64,000 nucleotides of DNA from Candidatus Reidiella endopervernicosa (GCF_013343005.1 NZ_CP054491.1:3268501-3332500); one strand, 5' to 3'; counted from the first letter of the stretch, positions 30,760-39,453 are shown. Notes: generated from the letters alone by a model not told the origin. Translations and numbers: made by a program.

Positions 30760-30789
30760 AAAAAAGGCGGCACTTGTGCCGCCTTTTTT
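30760..30789. terminator. Strong bidirectional terminator after the sulfur globule gene
   Basis: A perfect stem AAAAAAGGCGGCAC / GTGCCGCCTTTTTT with a two-base loop, 20 bp after the stop. It also serves the convergent glutaredoxin gene. Confidence 0.92.
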
Positions 30790-30826
30790 GTGCCTGCTAC
30801 CTTCGTAACAAGTTTTTCATTCAGTT

Positions 30827-31084
30827 CTAACCTCCCATCAGGGCATCGAGCTCACCATCCATCTTCAGCTCGGTCAGCTCGCTAAAGCCACCAATCCAGC
30901 GATTATCGATCGCGCTCTGCGGAACGGTCCTGGCATTATCGGTCACCTCGAGCATCTCTTTGAGTCCGGCGCGATCGAGATCGACACGCATCTCATCAAA
31001 CGCAATATTCCACTTATCAAGCAACATCTTCGCCTTGTCACAGATTGGACAGGTACCGGTGCTGTAGATCTTTACCCTAGCCAT
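30827..31084 (-). CDS. Glutaredoxin
   Basis: An 85-residue glutaredoxin, close to GrxC in size (82-83 residues). The dithiol active site CPIC is at residues 12-15 (TGTCPICDKAK), the cis-Pro glutathione loop reads ARTVPQSAID, and IGGFSELTEL is the second glutathione site. It reduces disulfides using glutathione in the cytoplasm. The usual CPYC centre is CPIC here. It stands alone and shares the terminator at 30760 with the sulfur globule gene. Confidence 0.88.
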   Translation of the reverse strand: MARVKIYSTGTCPICDKAKMLLDKWNIAFDEMRVDLDRAGLKEMLEVTDNARTVPQSAIDNRWIGGFSELTELKMDGELDALMGG

Positions 31085-31236
31085 AACGTCTCACAACCTC
31101 ATTTCATACTTTATCAAAGCCCAGATAGTGCCTCTTAACCGAGCAACTAGGCAAATAACGACCGCTTTACATCCGCATGGGCGATGCGTACAAACGGATC
31201 AAAACCACTCGCCCGTTTGACCCGACTGGAGCCACT

Positions 31237-31836
31237 ATGGATGACCGTCTACAGGAGCTGCTGCAAGATATTCAGCAGCTTGAGGATCAGCTACTCCTGG
31301 AGCTACAGAAGAAAAAAGAGGAGTTTCTCTACGAGGTCGAAGAGAAACGCGTGCTCTTCGACCGTGAGATCCGCAAACAGCACCGCAGACTCTCAACCGG
31401 CCTGTTTCGCTACCTGAGCCAGAGCAAACCGAAACATATCCTGACTGCACCACTGGTCTGGCTGATACTGTTTCCCGCGCTGCTAATCGATCTCAGCGTT
31501 AGCCTGTTCCACGCCATCTGCTTCCCGCTCTACGGTATACCCAGGGTTCGGAGAAGCGACTATATCGTCATCGACCGTCACTACCTGCGCTATCTCAACA
31601 TCATTGAACGACTCAACTGCATCTACTGCGGCTACTTCAACGGACTGATCGCCTATATTCGCGAGATTGCCGCGCGGGTTGAACAGCACTGGTGCCCGAT
31701 CAAGCATGCGCGTCATACTGCCGCCTTTCATAGTCGCTACAGCAACTTTATCGACTATGGTGACGCCAAACAGTTTCGGCAGCGCTATGAGAGCATTAGG
31801 GGCTCATTCAGCGACCTGAAACCTGACGACAAATAA
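31237..31836 (+). CDS. Conserved hypothetical protein: coiled coil plus membrane segment
   Basis: The chosen ATG at 31237 follows GGAG at 31228; an in-frame start at 31177 lacks a ribosome site. The 199-residue product has an N-terminal coiled coil (about 5-60, rich in Glu/Lys/Leu), one or two hydrophobic segments (LTAPLVWLILFPALLIDLSV) and a His/Cys-containing C-terminal part with NCIYCGYFNGLIAYIREI and HWCPIKHARH. The two cysteines in CIYC plus the later Cys and His could bind a metal. I have no function for it. It lies 57 bp before mgtE in the same direction. Confidence 0.7.
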   Translation: MDDRLQELLQDIQQLEDQLLLELQKKKEEFLYEVEEKRVLFDREIRKQHRRLSTGLFRYLSQSKPKHILTAPLVWLILFPALLIDLSVSLFHAICFPLYGIPRVRRSDYIVIDRHYLRYLNIIERLNCIYCGYFNGLIAYIREIAARVEQHWCPIKHARHTAAFHSRYSNFIDYGDAKQFRQRYESIRGSFSDLKPDDK

Positions 31837-31893
31837 CCGCCAACCCTCAAGGGCAACAACCACAGCTAAACACCCAGCGTTACGGAACCAATA

Positions 31894-33123
31894 ATGAACG
31901 AAGAGAGAGCGAAACATCTCGACGAGACGGTCATCAACGACCTCGTCAAGCTGGCCACACAACGTGCCCCGTTGGATGCCGTCAGCACCCTGAGCGGTGA
32001 GACAGCAGAAACCGTTACTGAGGTACTTCAGCGCCTGAAGCCGTCTCTGGCAATCAAGTTGCTCCACCACTTACCGAGCGAATTAACCGATGCGATCACA
32101 ATCGACCGATCGGACAGCATCGGCGCGCAGTGGGAACTCAATCGCGACTATCCCGAAGATCAAATCGGCCGATTCATGGAGCAATCACTCGCGGTCTACA
32201 CAGCAGAGACCACCGCTAGTGAGGCGATCGAGAATATCCGCCACATTACTCAAGAGAGCCTTATCACCTACGCCTACGTGGTAGACAGTGAACAGAAACT
32301 GATCGGTCTGGTAGTGATGCGCGATCTAATGCTTGCCGAAACCGATGCACCACTCGGCACTATCATGATCGACCAGCCGTTCTATCTAACAACCGACACC
32401 TCGATCAGCGATGCGATGGCGGCAACCGTACAGAGACACTATCCCGTCTACCCTGTCTGCAATGAGCTAGGCGTGCTGCAGGGAGAGCTACAGGGCTACG
32501 TGCTGTTTGAGGAGCACACCTTTGAGCTGACGGCCCAGAGTGGGCGAATGGTCGGTATCGAAAAGGAGGAGCATCTACACACTCCCTGGCGCAGCAGTCT
32601 CAAATCGCGTCATCCCTGGTTACAGTTCAATCTGCTCACAGCATTCCTTGCCGCCTTCGTCGTGGGCTTTTTTGAAGAGACGATCAGTCAGATCGTCATG
32701 CTCGCCGTATTTCTTCCGGTTCTGGCCGGACAGGCCGGCAATACCGGCAGCCAATCGCTCGCGATCACCCTGCGTGGACTGACACTCGGCGAATTCAAAG
32801 AGAATGCAACGCGAGACGCGCTATTCAAGGAGGGCCTGTTAGGTTTAAGCAACGGCATCCTGGTAGGTGTCACAGCGGGCGCGGCGATGTTTGCCTACGC
32901 CATGATCAGTGGTAGCAACGATGGATTGTTGTTGGCCCTGGTGGTCTTTATGGCGATGGTAGGCAGTTGCGTAATCAGCGGCATCACCGGCGTTCTGGTA
33001 CCCCTCGGACTGGAGAAAATAGGCGCCGATCCCTCCACCGCATCGGCAATCTTTCTCACCAGCATCACCGATGTTGTCAGCCTGGGTCTGTTCCTTGGCT
33101 TCGCCACCTTGATCGTTCTCTAG
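31894..33123 (+). CDS. mgtE: Magnesium transporter MgtE
   Basis: A 409-residue Mg2+ channel/transporter. It has a shortened N-terminal domain (about 1-95), a pair of CBS domains (about 95-235: GRFMEQSLAVYTAETTASEA, then IDQPFYLTTDTSISDAM) that close the pore when Mg2+ is high, and a five-helix pore domain with the signature VLAGQAGNTGSQSLA and ISGITGVLVPLGLEKIGADP with pore Asp residues. It is shorter than the usual 450 residues because the N domain is reduced. A terminator follows directly. It may share a transcript with the hypothetical gene upstream. Confidence 0.92.
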   Translation: MNEERAKHLDETVINDLVKLATQRAPLDAVSTLSGETAETVTEVLQRLKPSLAIKLLHHLPSELTDAITIDRSDSIGAQWELNRDYPEDQIGRFMEQSLAVYTAETTASEAIENIRHITQESLITYAYVVDSEQKLIGLVVMRDLMLAETDAPLGTIMIDQPFYLTTDTSISDAMAATVQRHYPVYPVCNELGVLQGELQGYVLFEEHTFELTAQSGRMVGIEKEEHLHTPWRSSLKSRHPWLQFNLLTAFLAAFVVGFFEETISQIVMLAVFLPVLAGQAGNTGSQSLAITLRGLTLGEFKENATRDALFKEGLLGLSNGILVGVTAGAAMFAYAMISGSNDGLLLALVVFMAMVGSCVISGITGVLVPLGLEKIGADPSTASAIFLTSITDVVSLGLFLGFATLIVL

Positions 33124-33125
33124 AC

Positions 33126-33158
33126 AAAAAAAGGGGCGCCGATCGGCACCCCCTATTT
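33126..33158. terminator. Terminator after mgtE
   Basis: AAAAAAGGGGCGCCGATCGG pairs with its 3' half up to CACCCC, built around the palindrome GCCGATCGGC, with an A-run before and TATTTT after. It can also serve the convergent membrane-protein gene. Confidence 0.78.
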
Positions 33159-33174
33159 TCTGACTATCGGAGAG

Positions 33175-33606
33175 TTACTCTTCGATTTCGTCTACATCTG
33201 CCTGACCGCTGAGACGGCGGCGGATATGTGACCACGACATACCAACCGCAAGAATCGCGCACATCACCACCTCGGCCAGGTAGGTCACGGCGCGGATGCT
33301 ATCGGTCGGAATCCAGCCCCAGTCGACGATCATCCACAGCAGGGTGCCGAAGAAACCGAAGGCGAGAATCAGGCCGATCGGGCCGAGTGAGCGCAGGGTC
33401 GCGCGGATATAGATCACCCAGCCAATCAGCAATACAAAACCGACAAAGAGCTTCACCGGCAGCGATTGCGGCAACGCCTCGAGATTGTTCATCACCACCC
33501 AGTTGAAGTAGTCGAACCCCTCGGGGTTATAGGTGGTGAAGACCAGAATTGCAGCGAAGATAAAGCGCAGCAGGATGCCCTGCCAGGTTATGGAGCCAAC
33601 GGCCAT
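33175..33606 (-). CDS. Four-helix membrane protein (DUF6524-like)
   Basis: A 143-residue integral membrane protein with four hydrophobic segments (about 8-26, 50-70, 74-93, 103-124) and an acidic C-terminus (QADVDEIEE). Segments such as LRFIFAAILVFTTYNPEG and SLGPIGLILAFGFFGTLLW resemble the DUF6524 family of gammaproteobacterial membrane proteins as I remember it. No catalytic motif. Function unknown. It is convergent with mgtE. Confidence 0.7.
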   Translation of the reverse strand: MAVGSITWQGILLRFIFAAILVFTTYNPEGFDYFNWVVMNNLEALPQSLPVKLFVGFVLLIGWVIYIRATLRSLGPIGLILAFGFFGTLLWMIVDWGWIPTDSIRAVTYLAEVVMCAILAVGMSWSHIRRRLSGQADVDEIEE

Positions 33607-33690
33607 GGATACTCCCTCTCTCGGTAGTTATTGTTGAGTTGCAGCGATTCTAAAGTATTGAAGAGGTGAAGCGAAACCGGATATCACCCC

Positions 33691-34179
33691 TCACTGGCGC
33701 AGCTGACCATTCGGCTCACCCGCCGCATCGAGCAGATTGTGATCTGCCAGCCACTGATTGGCATCTACAGCGTCCTGCTCAAACCAGCGTTGCGAGGAGC
33801 CGAGCCGGAAGCTATAACCCCAGGCATCCATATCGGCAAACATGCGCGCACGACCAAAACCAGCAATACGATCTGCGAGCAGCACCTGCAGATAACAGAC
33901 ACCGTTCTCCTCATCGTACCCACCACCGGCATCGGTGTGCAGCCCCTGGCGTCGTGACTGATCCATACAGATGTAGTGACACGCCTCATGCAGCGCCGAA
34001 TGCAGTGGTGTGTCATCTCGCACCAGCAGACGGTTCTCGATCAGCCCCGCCTCCTCATCGCCCCAGAAACTACCAGGGATTTCCTCTTCAGCAGCCACCC
34101 CTTCAACCACCATCCCGTAGGGCTTCAGCACCCGCTGTAGGGGTTCCAGCCCCACCTCTCCACAGTTCAGCACATTCAT
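33691..34179 (-). CDS. Putative zinc metalloprotein with an HEACH motif
   Basis: A 162-residue soluble protein (start chosen at the ATG 34179, behind AGGTGTTTGAG; a GTG at 34188 is also possible). Near residue 65 it has LHSALHEACHYICMD, a zinc-type HExxH motif (HEACH), followed by YDEENGVCYLQVLLAD, where an acidic residue could be the third ligand. No signal peptide. It could be a small metallopeptidase or a metal-binding protein; I do not recognise the family with certainty. It is divergent from nnrS, with only 109 bp between starts. Confidence 0.65.
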   Translation of the reverse strand: MNVLNCGEVGLEPLQRVLKPYGMVVEGVAAEEEIPGSFWGDEEAGLIENRLLVRDDTPLHSALHEACHYICMDQSRRQGLHTDAGGGYDEENGVCYLQVLLADRIAGFGRARMFADMDAWGYSFRLGSSQRWFEQDAVDANQWLADHNLLDAAGEPNGQLRQ

Positions 34180-34211
34180 CTCAAACACCTACATTCATTG
34201 CCAGTTTGCGA

Positions 34212-34225
34212 TTGATACAAAACAA
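34212..34225 (+). promoter_or_regulatory. FNR/DNR-like box upstream of nnrS
   Basis: TTGATACAAAACAA fits the TTGAT-N4-ATCAA consensus with one mismatch (AACAA for ATCAA). It lies 63 bp before the nnrS start, where an activator of the FNR/DNR family would bind. nnrS is known to belong to nitric-oxide regulons in other proteobacteria, which supports it; a single box of this length can also occur by chance. Confidence 0.35.
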
Positions 34226-34288
34226 GGCACCGAGCCGGAACCTCCGCTATGATCGGCGCCGATACTAGCCCAACCTGAGAGTGAACGC

Positions 34289-35488
34289 ATGCCACCGCTG
34301 AATATTGAAGAGCGCACCCCCACCCCATCACCGAATGGATTTGCTCTCTTTGCGCTCGGCTTTCGCCCCTTCTTTCTCGCTGCTGGTATTGCGGCCGTGG
34401 CACTGCTCGCCGGCTGGCTCCACAGTTACAGCTCTGGCACCCCGCTCTCTAACTATTACGGCTTTGTCGGCTGGCACAGCCACGAGATGCTGTTTGGCTA
34501 TGTACTGGCAGTGGTGGCTGGTTTCCTGCTCACCGCAGTGCGCAACTGGACCGGTATCGACACCCCATCCGGGACACCGCTGATGCTGCTGTTTCTACTC
34601 TGGGCCGCAGGTCGTATCACCCCCCTCTTCTCAGAGCTGATCCCGGCGCCGCTGATTGCCCTCATCGATCTCGCCTTTGTACCGGCACTGGGCGTTGCTG
34701 CAGGTACCCCACTGGTCCGCGCGAAACAGAAGAACAACGCTATCTTCCTGTTGATTATCGCCCTGCTGACCATCGCCAACCTGATGATCCATCTCGAGGC
34801 GCTCGATATCGCACCGACGGGTAAAAGCGGCATTAACCTGGCCGTCGGCATGATCGTGCTGCTGGTGGCGGTGTTGGGTGGCCGCGTCATCCCCTTCTTC
34901 ACCGAACGCGGTCTTGGCAACGTTAAGACCCATAGCTGGCCCTGGGTAGAGAAGAGCGCCATCGGTACGCTGCTGCTACTGGTGGTCACCGAACAGCTAC
35001 TGCCAGATACCGTTGCGGTCGCTCTGGTCGCCATCTTTGCCACCCTGATTCACGCCTTTCGCCTCTACGGCTGGCTACCGCTGCGTACCGCCCGTACACC
35101 GCTACTGTGGGTACTCCATATCGCCTACCTCTGGATCGTGATCGGGCTGCTGTTCAAGGCACTGGTGATCTTCGACATAATCCCATCCGTTCTGGCACTG
35201 CACGCCCTGACCGTGGGTGGCATCGGCATGATGACGCTCGGCATGATGGCTCGCGTGGCCATTGGCCATACCGGGCGTGAGATGGTCATCGGCCACTCTA
35301 TCGCCTTCGCCTTTGCACTGGTTGGCATTGCTGCTGTGATTCGCGTGCTACTACCGCTATCGATGATGGATCAATACCCACTGTTGATCACCCTCTCAGG
35401 GGTAGCCTGGATCACTGCATTTTCGATCTTTGTGGTGGTCTACCTGCCGATTCTGATCCGCCCCCGCATCGACGGACGCCCCGGCTAA
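34289..35488 (+). CDS. nnrS: NnrS family heme/copper membrane protein
   Basis: A 399-residue protein with about 12 hydrophobic segments. NnrS proteins sit in the inner membrane, bind heme and copper and protect against nitrosative stress. The family hallmarks are visible: ALGFRPFFLAAG near the N-terminus, VGWHSHEMLFGYVLAVVAGF (His residues at about 53-56), GGRVIPFFTERGL, and LTVGGIGMMTLGMMARVAIG with further His residues. The length is normal. An FNR/DNR-like box lies upstream. No nitrite or NO reductase gene is next to it. Confidence 0.93.
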   Translation: MPPLNIEERTPTPSPNGFALFALGFRPFFLAAGIAAVALLAGWLHSYSSGTPLSNYYGFVGWHSHEMLFGYVLAVVAGFLLTAVRNWTGIDTPSGTPLMLLFLLWAAGRITPLFSELIPAPLIALIDLAFVPALGVAAGTPLVRAKQKNNAIFLLIIALLTIANLMIHLEALDIAPTGKSGINLAVGMIVLLVAVLGGRVIPFFTERGLGNVKTHSWPWVEKSAIGTLLLLVVTEQLLPDTVAVALVAIFATLIHAFRLYGWLPLRTARTPLLWVLHIAYLWIVIGLLFKALVIFDIIPSVLALHALTVGGIGMMTLGMMARVAIGHTGREMVIGHSIAFAFALVGIAAVIRVLLPLSMMDQYPLLITLSGVAWITAFSIFVVVYLPILIRPRIDGRPG

Positions 35489-35578
35489 TCGCCTCGCACC
35501 GAATTCCCCCACAAAAACCTCTGTTGGTCACCGGGTGTCGAGCCGGTAGAATGCTATAAAAATTCAGGGAATTGCTCG

Positions 35579-36508
35579 ATGAACGACTACAAAAAGAACT
35601 ACAGCCGCCGCGTACTGATTCGTTTGGTGATAATGACGCTACTGGCGCTAGGCATCGTGGCGATCAACCTCGACCTGCTCACCGGCGTCTACTTCCGTAA
35701 CCAGCTCACCCAGACCGGCATCATCATCAATAGCAGCATCCTGGTGCTGTTCCTGCTCGGCCTTTCCAAGGTGATCTGGATTCTGCTGCGCTATATGCGC
35801 GAAGAGTCAGCACTCTCACGTTTCATCTTCAAGCTCGAACAGGATCAACTCGGCAAGCCGGAGAAGGGCGAGAGCACCAATCTGATCAACGACCGCTACC
35901 GCACCATTCTAAATCTCGACCGGCAGAACGCGCCGATCAACCACAGCGCGTTGGCCGCCGTGTTACTGGCACAGGAGAGCACCCGCATCAGCTTTCCCAA
36001 GTTCATCCACAACATCCTGATCCTGACCGGCGTCTTCGGCACCATCATCTCGCTCTCCATTGCACTGATCGGTGCCTCCGACATGCTCGGTTCACCGCAG
36101 GAGATCGGTAACATGGGGCTGATCATCCATGGCATGTCGACCGCCCTCTCGACCACTATCACCGCCATCCTCTGCTATCTCTTCTACGGCTACTTCTACC
36201 TCAAGCTCACCGACACCCAGACCCACCTGGTCGGTGGTATCGAGCAGGTCACCACCCTCTACCTGCTGCCACGCTTTAGCCACAGCAGCGACACCCTGCT
36301 GCACGACATTGCCGGGCTAGTTAAGAGCCTGCGCACCACTGCCACCATCATGCATACGGCACAGGAGAGCTACAGCGAGGCGGGTAGCCAGTTGCAACAG
36401 ATGTTCACCAGCATGAACGACCAGACCGGTTCTATCAGTAGCGACATGAAAGAGATCAAACAGCTGTTGCAGGAAGGTTTCCGCCTACCCGCACGAGATG
36501 ACGCGTAA
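35579..36508 (+). CDS. MotA/TolQ/ExbB-like proton channel protein of an uncharacterised motor pair
   Basis: A 309-residue membrane protein with four predicted segments (about 10-30, 45-68, 143-165 and 178-205). The third reads ILILTGVFGTIISLSIALIG and the fourth MSTALSTTITAILCYLFYGY, the two segments that line the ion path in ExbB/TolQ/MotA proteins. A cytoplasmic stretch of about 70 residues separates TM2 and TM3, and the C-terminus is a helical cytoplasmic tail. Stop and start overlap with the next gene (TAATG), so the pair is translationally coupled. It is not the housekeeping tolQ, because tolR/tolA/tolB/pal are absent. Confidence 0.72.
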   Translation: MNDYKKNYSRRVLIRLVIMTLLALGIVAINLDLLTGVYFRNQLTQTGIIINSSILVLFLLGLSKVIWILLRYMREESALSRFIFKLEQDQLGKPEKGESTNLINDRYRTILNLDRQNAPINHSALAAVLLAQESTRISFPKFIHNILILTGVFGTIISLSIALIGASDMLGSPQEIGNMGLIIHGMSTALSTTITAILCYLFYGYFYLKLTDTQTHLVGGIEQVTTLYLLPRFSHSSDTLLHDIAGLVKSLRTTATIMHTAQESYSEAGSQLQQMFTSMNDQTGSISSDMKEIKQLLQEGFRLPARDDA

Positions 36509-37443
36509 TGGATCAGGGTTTCGTCGATCTTCGGCAGGCTCATAATGACAACAACAGCGTCAGTGAGAACTACTGGCCCTCGCTGACCGACATCATGACC
36601 GTGGTGGTGATGATCTTCATGCTCGCCAGCACGGTGCTGATCGTACGCAACTGGGAGCTGATGGCGGAGCTGCGCAATACCATGGAGGCCGAACAGCGAG
36701 CGGCATCGATGGCGCGTAATGTTGCCGACGCCAACGCCACCCTTGAGGAGCAGCTTGCCTCCGCCCAGCACCAGCTCTCACTGCTGCGCATGCAGATGAT
36801 GCAGGCACAGGAGACCGACGCTGAGAAGAGCCGACAGCTCGCCGAACGCGAAGCACAGCAGCTGGCACTCGAATCTCAGCTTGAACAACTTCGTAACCAG
36901 CTCAACCAGACCGAGCAACAGCGCTCACTGCTGAGCGATCAGTTGCAGCAGGCCAACAGCCGCTACACCGAACTCAAGGCCGAACACGAAACGCAGCTGG
37001 CTCAGCTGAGCAACGCCGAAGAGAAGATCACCGCTCTGGAGCTGAATAACCAAAAGCAGGCCGATGCATTGATCGACCTCAAGCAGCAGCAGCTCTCCTC
37101 AACACGTAGCTTTACTTCACTACAGGGTGAGTATGACGACCTGAAAGTGAAGTACGACAAGCTGGTTCGTCCCGCACGTACGCCGGTTGGCAAACATGTG
37201 GTCGAGGTCCGCTTCGAGAAGATCTCCGGCAACAAGCGCATCGCCATTCGCGAAGGAGAGGCGGAGTACCGCCAGCTCACCATGGAGCAGCTCAACAATG
37301 AGCTCGGTGCTCTCAAGCAGGCGCATCCGGGCATGCTCTATGTGAAGATCGTGATCCCTGACGAGAGCGGCCTCTCTTATAATGAGGCGTGGAACTTTAC
37401 CAAACAGATCCTGCAGGAATACGACTACTACCATCAGGAGTAA
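36508..37443 (+). CDS. ExbD/MotB-like partner with a long periplasmic coiled coil
   Basis: A 311-residue protein. After a short cytoplasmic start, NYWPSLTDIMTVVVMIFMLA (about 22-41) is a single membrane segment with the aspartate (Asp29) in the place of the proton-carrying Asp of ExbD/TolR/MotB. A coiled coil of about 180 residues follows, very rich in Gln/Glu/Leu/Ala. The end (about 228-311: VEVRFEKISGNKRIAIREGE, then VKIVIPDESGLSYNEAW) resembles the ExbD/TolR periplasmic domain rather than an OmpA peptidoglycan-binding domain. Normal ExbD is about 140 residues, so the coiled coil is a large insertion that may reach across the periplasm. Confidence 0.72.
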   Translation: MDQGFVDLRQAHNDNNSVSENYWPSLTDIMTVVVMIFMLASTVLIVRNWELMAELRNTMEAEQRAASMARNVADANATLEEQLASAQHQLSLLRMQMMQAQETDAEKSRQLAEREAQQLALESQLEQLRNQLNQTEQQRSLLSDQLQQANSRYTELKAEHETQLAQLSNAEEKITALELNNQKQADALIDLKQQQLSSTRSFTSLQGEYDDLKVKYDKLVRPARTPVGKHVVEVRFEKISGNKRIAIREGEAEYRQLTMEQLNNELGALKQAHPGMLYVKIVIPDESGLSYNEAWNFTKQILQEYDYYHQE

Positions 37444-37576
37444 CCTGCCAATGGTGAGGTGGCCTCACAGCCGGGTGAAGCCACTTATTCACCTGGGCTG
37501 CGGACAAGGTCTATACTTGCCCACCACTGCAGCGCACGGACTGACAGTGATAGACAACGTTTGATCAAGAGCGAAC

Positions 37577-38695
37577 ATGGCCACCACTAAACAGAGCAGT
37601 GAAGCGCAGAACCTACTCTCCTTTGGGTTTATTTTTGCCATCGCACTCGTCGTTGCCGTTATCTCCATCGGCCTCAATCGCATGAAGCACGTCACCAGCA
37701 ATATCGAGAAGGTGGTGAACGAGCATAATGTACAGGCCGATCTGTTACGTCTGATGCGCAACGCCTCGCGCGAACGCTCACTGATTCTGCAGAGCATGGT
37801 GATGACGCCCGACCCCTTCGAGCGTGACGATCTCTATCTAAAACTGCGCGATCGTGGTGAGGAGTTTCTCAAAATACGAGAGGCACTGGAGCTGCTCGAT
37901 CACGATGAAACCGAGCTCCAGATCCTTGCCGATGTACGCTCCGGCATCGCTGAGATTGTCACCTTTCAGGATCAGGTACTCGATCTGCTCGCCATTGATC
38001 AGTTCCAGTCGGCCGCAGACATCCTGACCCAGCAGGCGATACCAACCCAGAACAAAGTGCTGTGGCACATGGATGACTTTATCCGTCTGCAACAGGCCCA
38101 CGGCCGCGAAGCCCTGGAAGTCGCACAGAAAGATTTTGACCTCGCCTACCAGCTGATGATCGCACTCGGCATTCTCGCTGCGGTACTCAGTGGTGTCACC
38201 GTCAACTACGTGATGCGACGTATCGCCGACATCATGTCCGATCTCAACACCACCGGCGACCAGCTACGCATCTCCAACGACCACCTCAAGGAGGAGATCG
38301 ATGAGCGTTTCAGAATCGAGAGTGATCTACTCAAGAGCGAACGACGCGAGCGCGCAATTCGCGAGAACATGATCGACAGCGTGATTACCATCAATCGTCA
38401 CGGCATCATTGAGTCGTGTAACCCAGCGGTGGAGAAGCTACTCGGCTACCGCGTCAAGGAGCTGATTGGTAAGAATGTCCGCATGTTGATGCCCCAACCC
38501 GACAGGGACCAGCACGACGGTTATCTAAAAAATTATCTCGATGGCGGTGAGCCGAGCATTATCGGTAAGGGGCGTGAAGTGACTGCACAGCACAAGGATG
38601 GCACCACCTTCCCGGTCGATCTGAGTGTGACCGAGATCGAACATGAGGGAGAACACCTCTTCTTCGGTATTCTGCGCGATCTGCGTGAACGCTAA
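37577..38695 (+). CDS. Membrane sensor with 4-helix periplasmic domain and FixL-like PAS, no output domain
   Basis: A 372-residue protein with a membrane segment at 14-33, a four-helix-bundle sensing domain like those of chemoreceptors (about 35-190), a second membrane segment (LMIALGILAAVLSGVTVNYV), a linking helix, and a C-terminal PAS domain. The PAS domain follows FixL closely: GKNVRMLMPQPDRDQHDGY, then PSIIGKGREVTAQHKDGTTF. His313 and Arg333 stand 20 residues apart, as do the heme-ligand His200 and oxygen-sensing Arg220 of Bradyrhizobium FixL. The protein ends right after the PAS (LRDLRER) with no kinase, GGDEF or methyl-accepting domain, so it must act through a partner or be truncated. 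Heme binding is inferred. Confidence 0.8.
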   Translation: MATTKQSSEAQNLLSFGFIFAIALVVAVISIGLNRMKHVTSNIEKVVNEHNVQADLLRLMRNASRERSLILQSMVMTPDPFERDDLYLKLRDRGEEFLKIREALELLDHDETELQILADVRSGIAEIVTFQDQVLDLLAIDQFQSAADILTQQAIPTQNKVLWHMDDFIRLQQAHGREALEVAQKDFDLAYQLMIALGILAAVLSGVTVNYVMRRIADIMSDLNTTGDQLRISNDHLKEEIDERFRIESDLLKSERRERAIRENMIDSVITINRHGIIESCNPAVEKLLGYRVKELIGKNVRMLMPQPDRDQHDGYLKNYLDGGEPSIIGKGREVTAQHKDGTTFPVDLSVTEIEHEGEHLFFGILRDLRER

Positions 38696-38701
38696 ATCCG
38701 A

Positions 38702-39370
38702 TTACTTTCCATTCAGATAACGACGGTCATCGAAGCTGGTAACCCACTCTGGCTTGTTCAGCACTAGCGCAGAAATCAGCATTCCGGTCAGCAGCGCCTC
38801 TGCAAAGAGCATCATCGGGATAAAGATCAGATACTCCCCACCAATCCGTTCGAAGCTATAGGCTCCACTGAGCGCCAGTACCAGCGTGCTCGAGAGCACT
38901 CCAGCAGCAAAGGCGAGCGCGGCGGAGAGATAACCGCAGAAGAGTATGTAGACGAAGAAGTTCTTCGGCAGATATCGGACCGAAAACCTGAGCAGCAGGT
39001 GGCTCACCGCAATCGGCACTCCCCCCAGCAGTAGCGCATTGAGCGGCAGCGCCAACCACTGGGCTGCGCCATTGAGAGCGGTACCAACCAACACCAGTGA
39101 AATCGACAGCAACGCGTAGCGCCAGCCAAACATCAACACCAACAGCGTTACTCCCAAACAGTGGAACTCGAGCCCTGGCAGAACCCCCGCGCGCATGCTC
39201 CAGAGCAACAGCACTGCAACGGTGCTAGCAAGCCATGCATTCCAGAGTCTCAACTCACGTCGCATCTGCCCCCAGTCAGCACCGATCACACTCCATAAAA
39301 TCAGTACGCCATATATCAACGTGGCCAGCCATAGCCAGCTATGGGGAATCAATTCAGTGGTCAGATTCAA
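38702..39370 (-). CDS. CbiM-like ECF transporter permease family protein
   Basis: A 222-residue integral membrane protein with six to seven hydrophobic segments. The stretch GLEFHCLGVTLLVLMFGWRYALLSI is characteristic of the CbiM/NikM-like family (given here as GLEFHCLGVTLL plus MFGWRYALLS), and GGEYLIFIPMMLFAEALLTGM is also family-like. True CbiM/NikM proteins begin MHIPDG; that metal-binding start is missing here, so substrate binding (Co or Ni) is doubtful. No CbiN/CbiQ/CbiO genes are nearby. The start is a TTG behind GAGGTG. It is convergent with the sensor gene, with 6 bp between stops. Confidence 0.7.
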   Translation of the reverse strand: MNLTTELIPHSWLWLATLIYGVLILWSVIGADWGQMRRELRLWNAWLASTVAVLLLWSMRAGVLPGLEFHCLGVTLLVLMFGWRYALLSISLVLVGTALNGAAQWLALPLNALLLGGVPIAVSHLLLRFSVRYLPKNFFVYILFCGYLSAALAFAAGVLSSTLVLALSGAYSFERIGGEYLIFIPMMLFAEALLTGMLISALVLNKPEWVTSFDDRRYLNGK

Positions 39371-39453
39371 TTAGCACCTCGCAACACCACTCAATGCCAT
39401 AACGTTATAATAGCCTCTCTCCTTTTTGATGATTACGGATACGCATTACCGCC

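Noticed and set aside
35579-37443. Zorya anti-phage system (ZorA/ZorB are also MotA/MotB-like)
   Set aside because: ZorC, ZorD or ZorE partners are absent and the second protein lacks an OmpA-like peptidoglycan domain; neighbours are nnrS and a sensor gene.
38702-39370. Functional cobalt/nickel ECF transporter
   Set aside because: The N-terminal MHIPDG metal site of CbiM/NikM and the CbiN/Q/O partners are missing, so only family resemblance is claimed.
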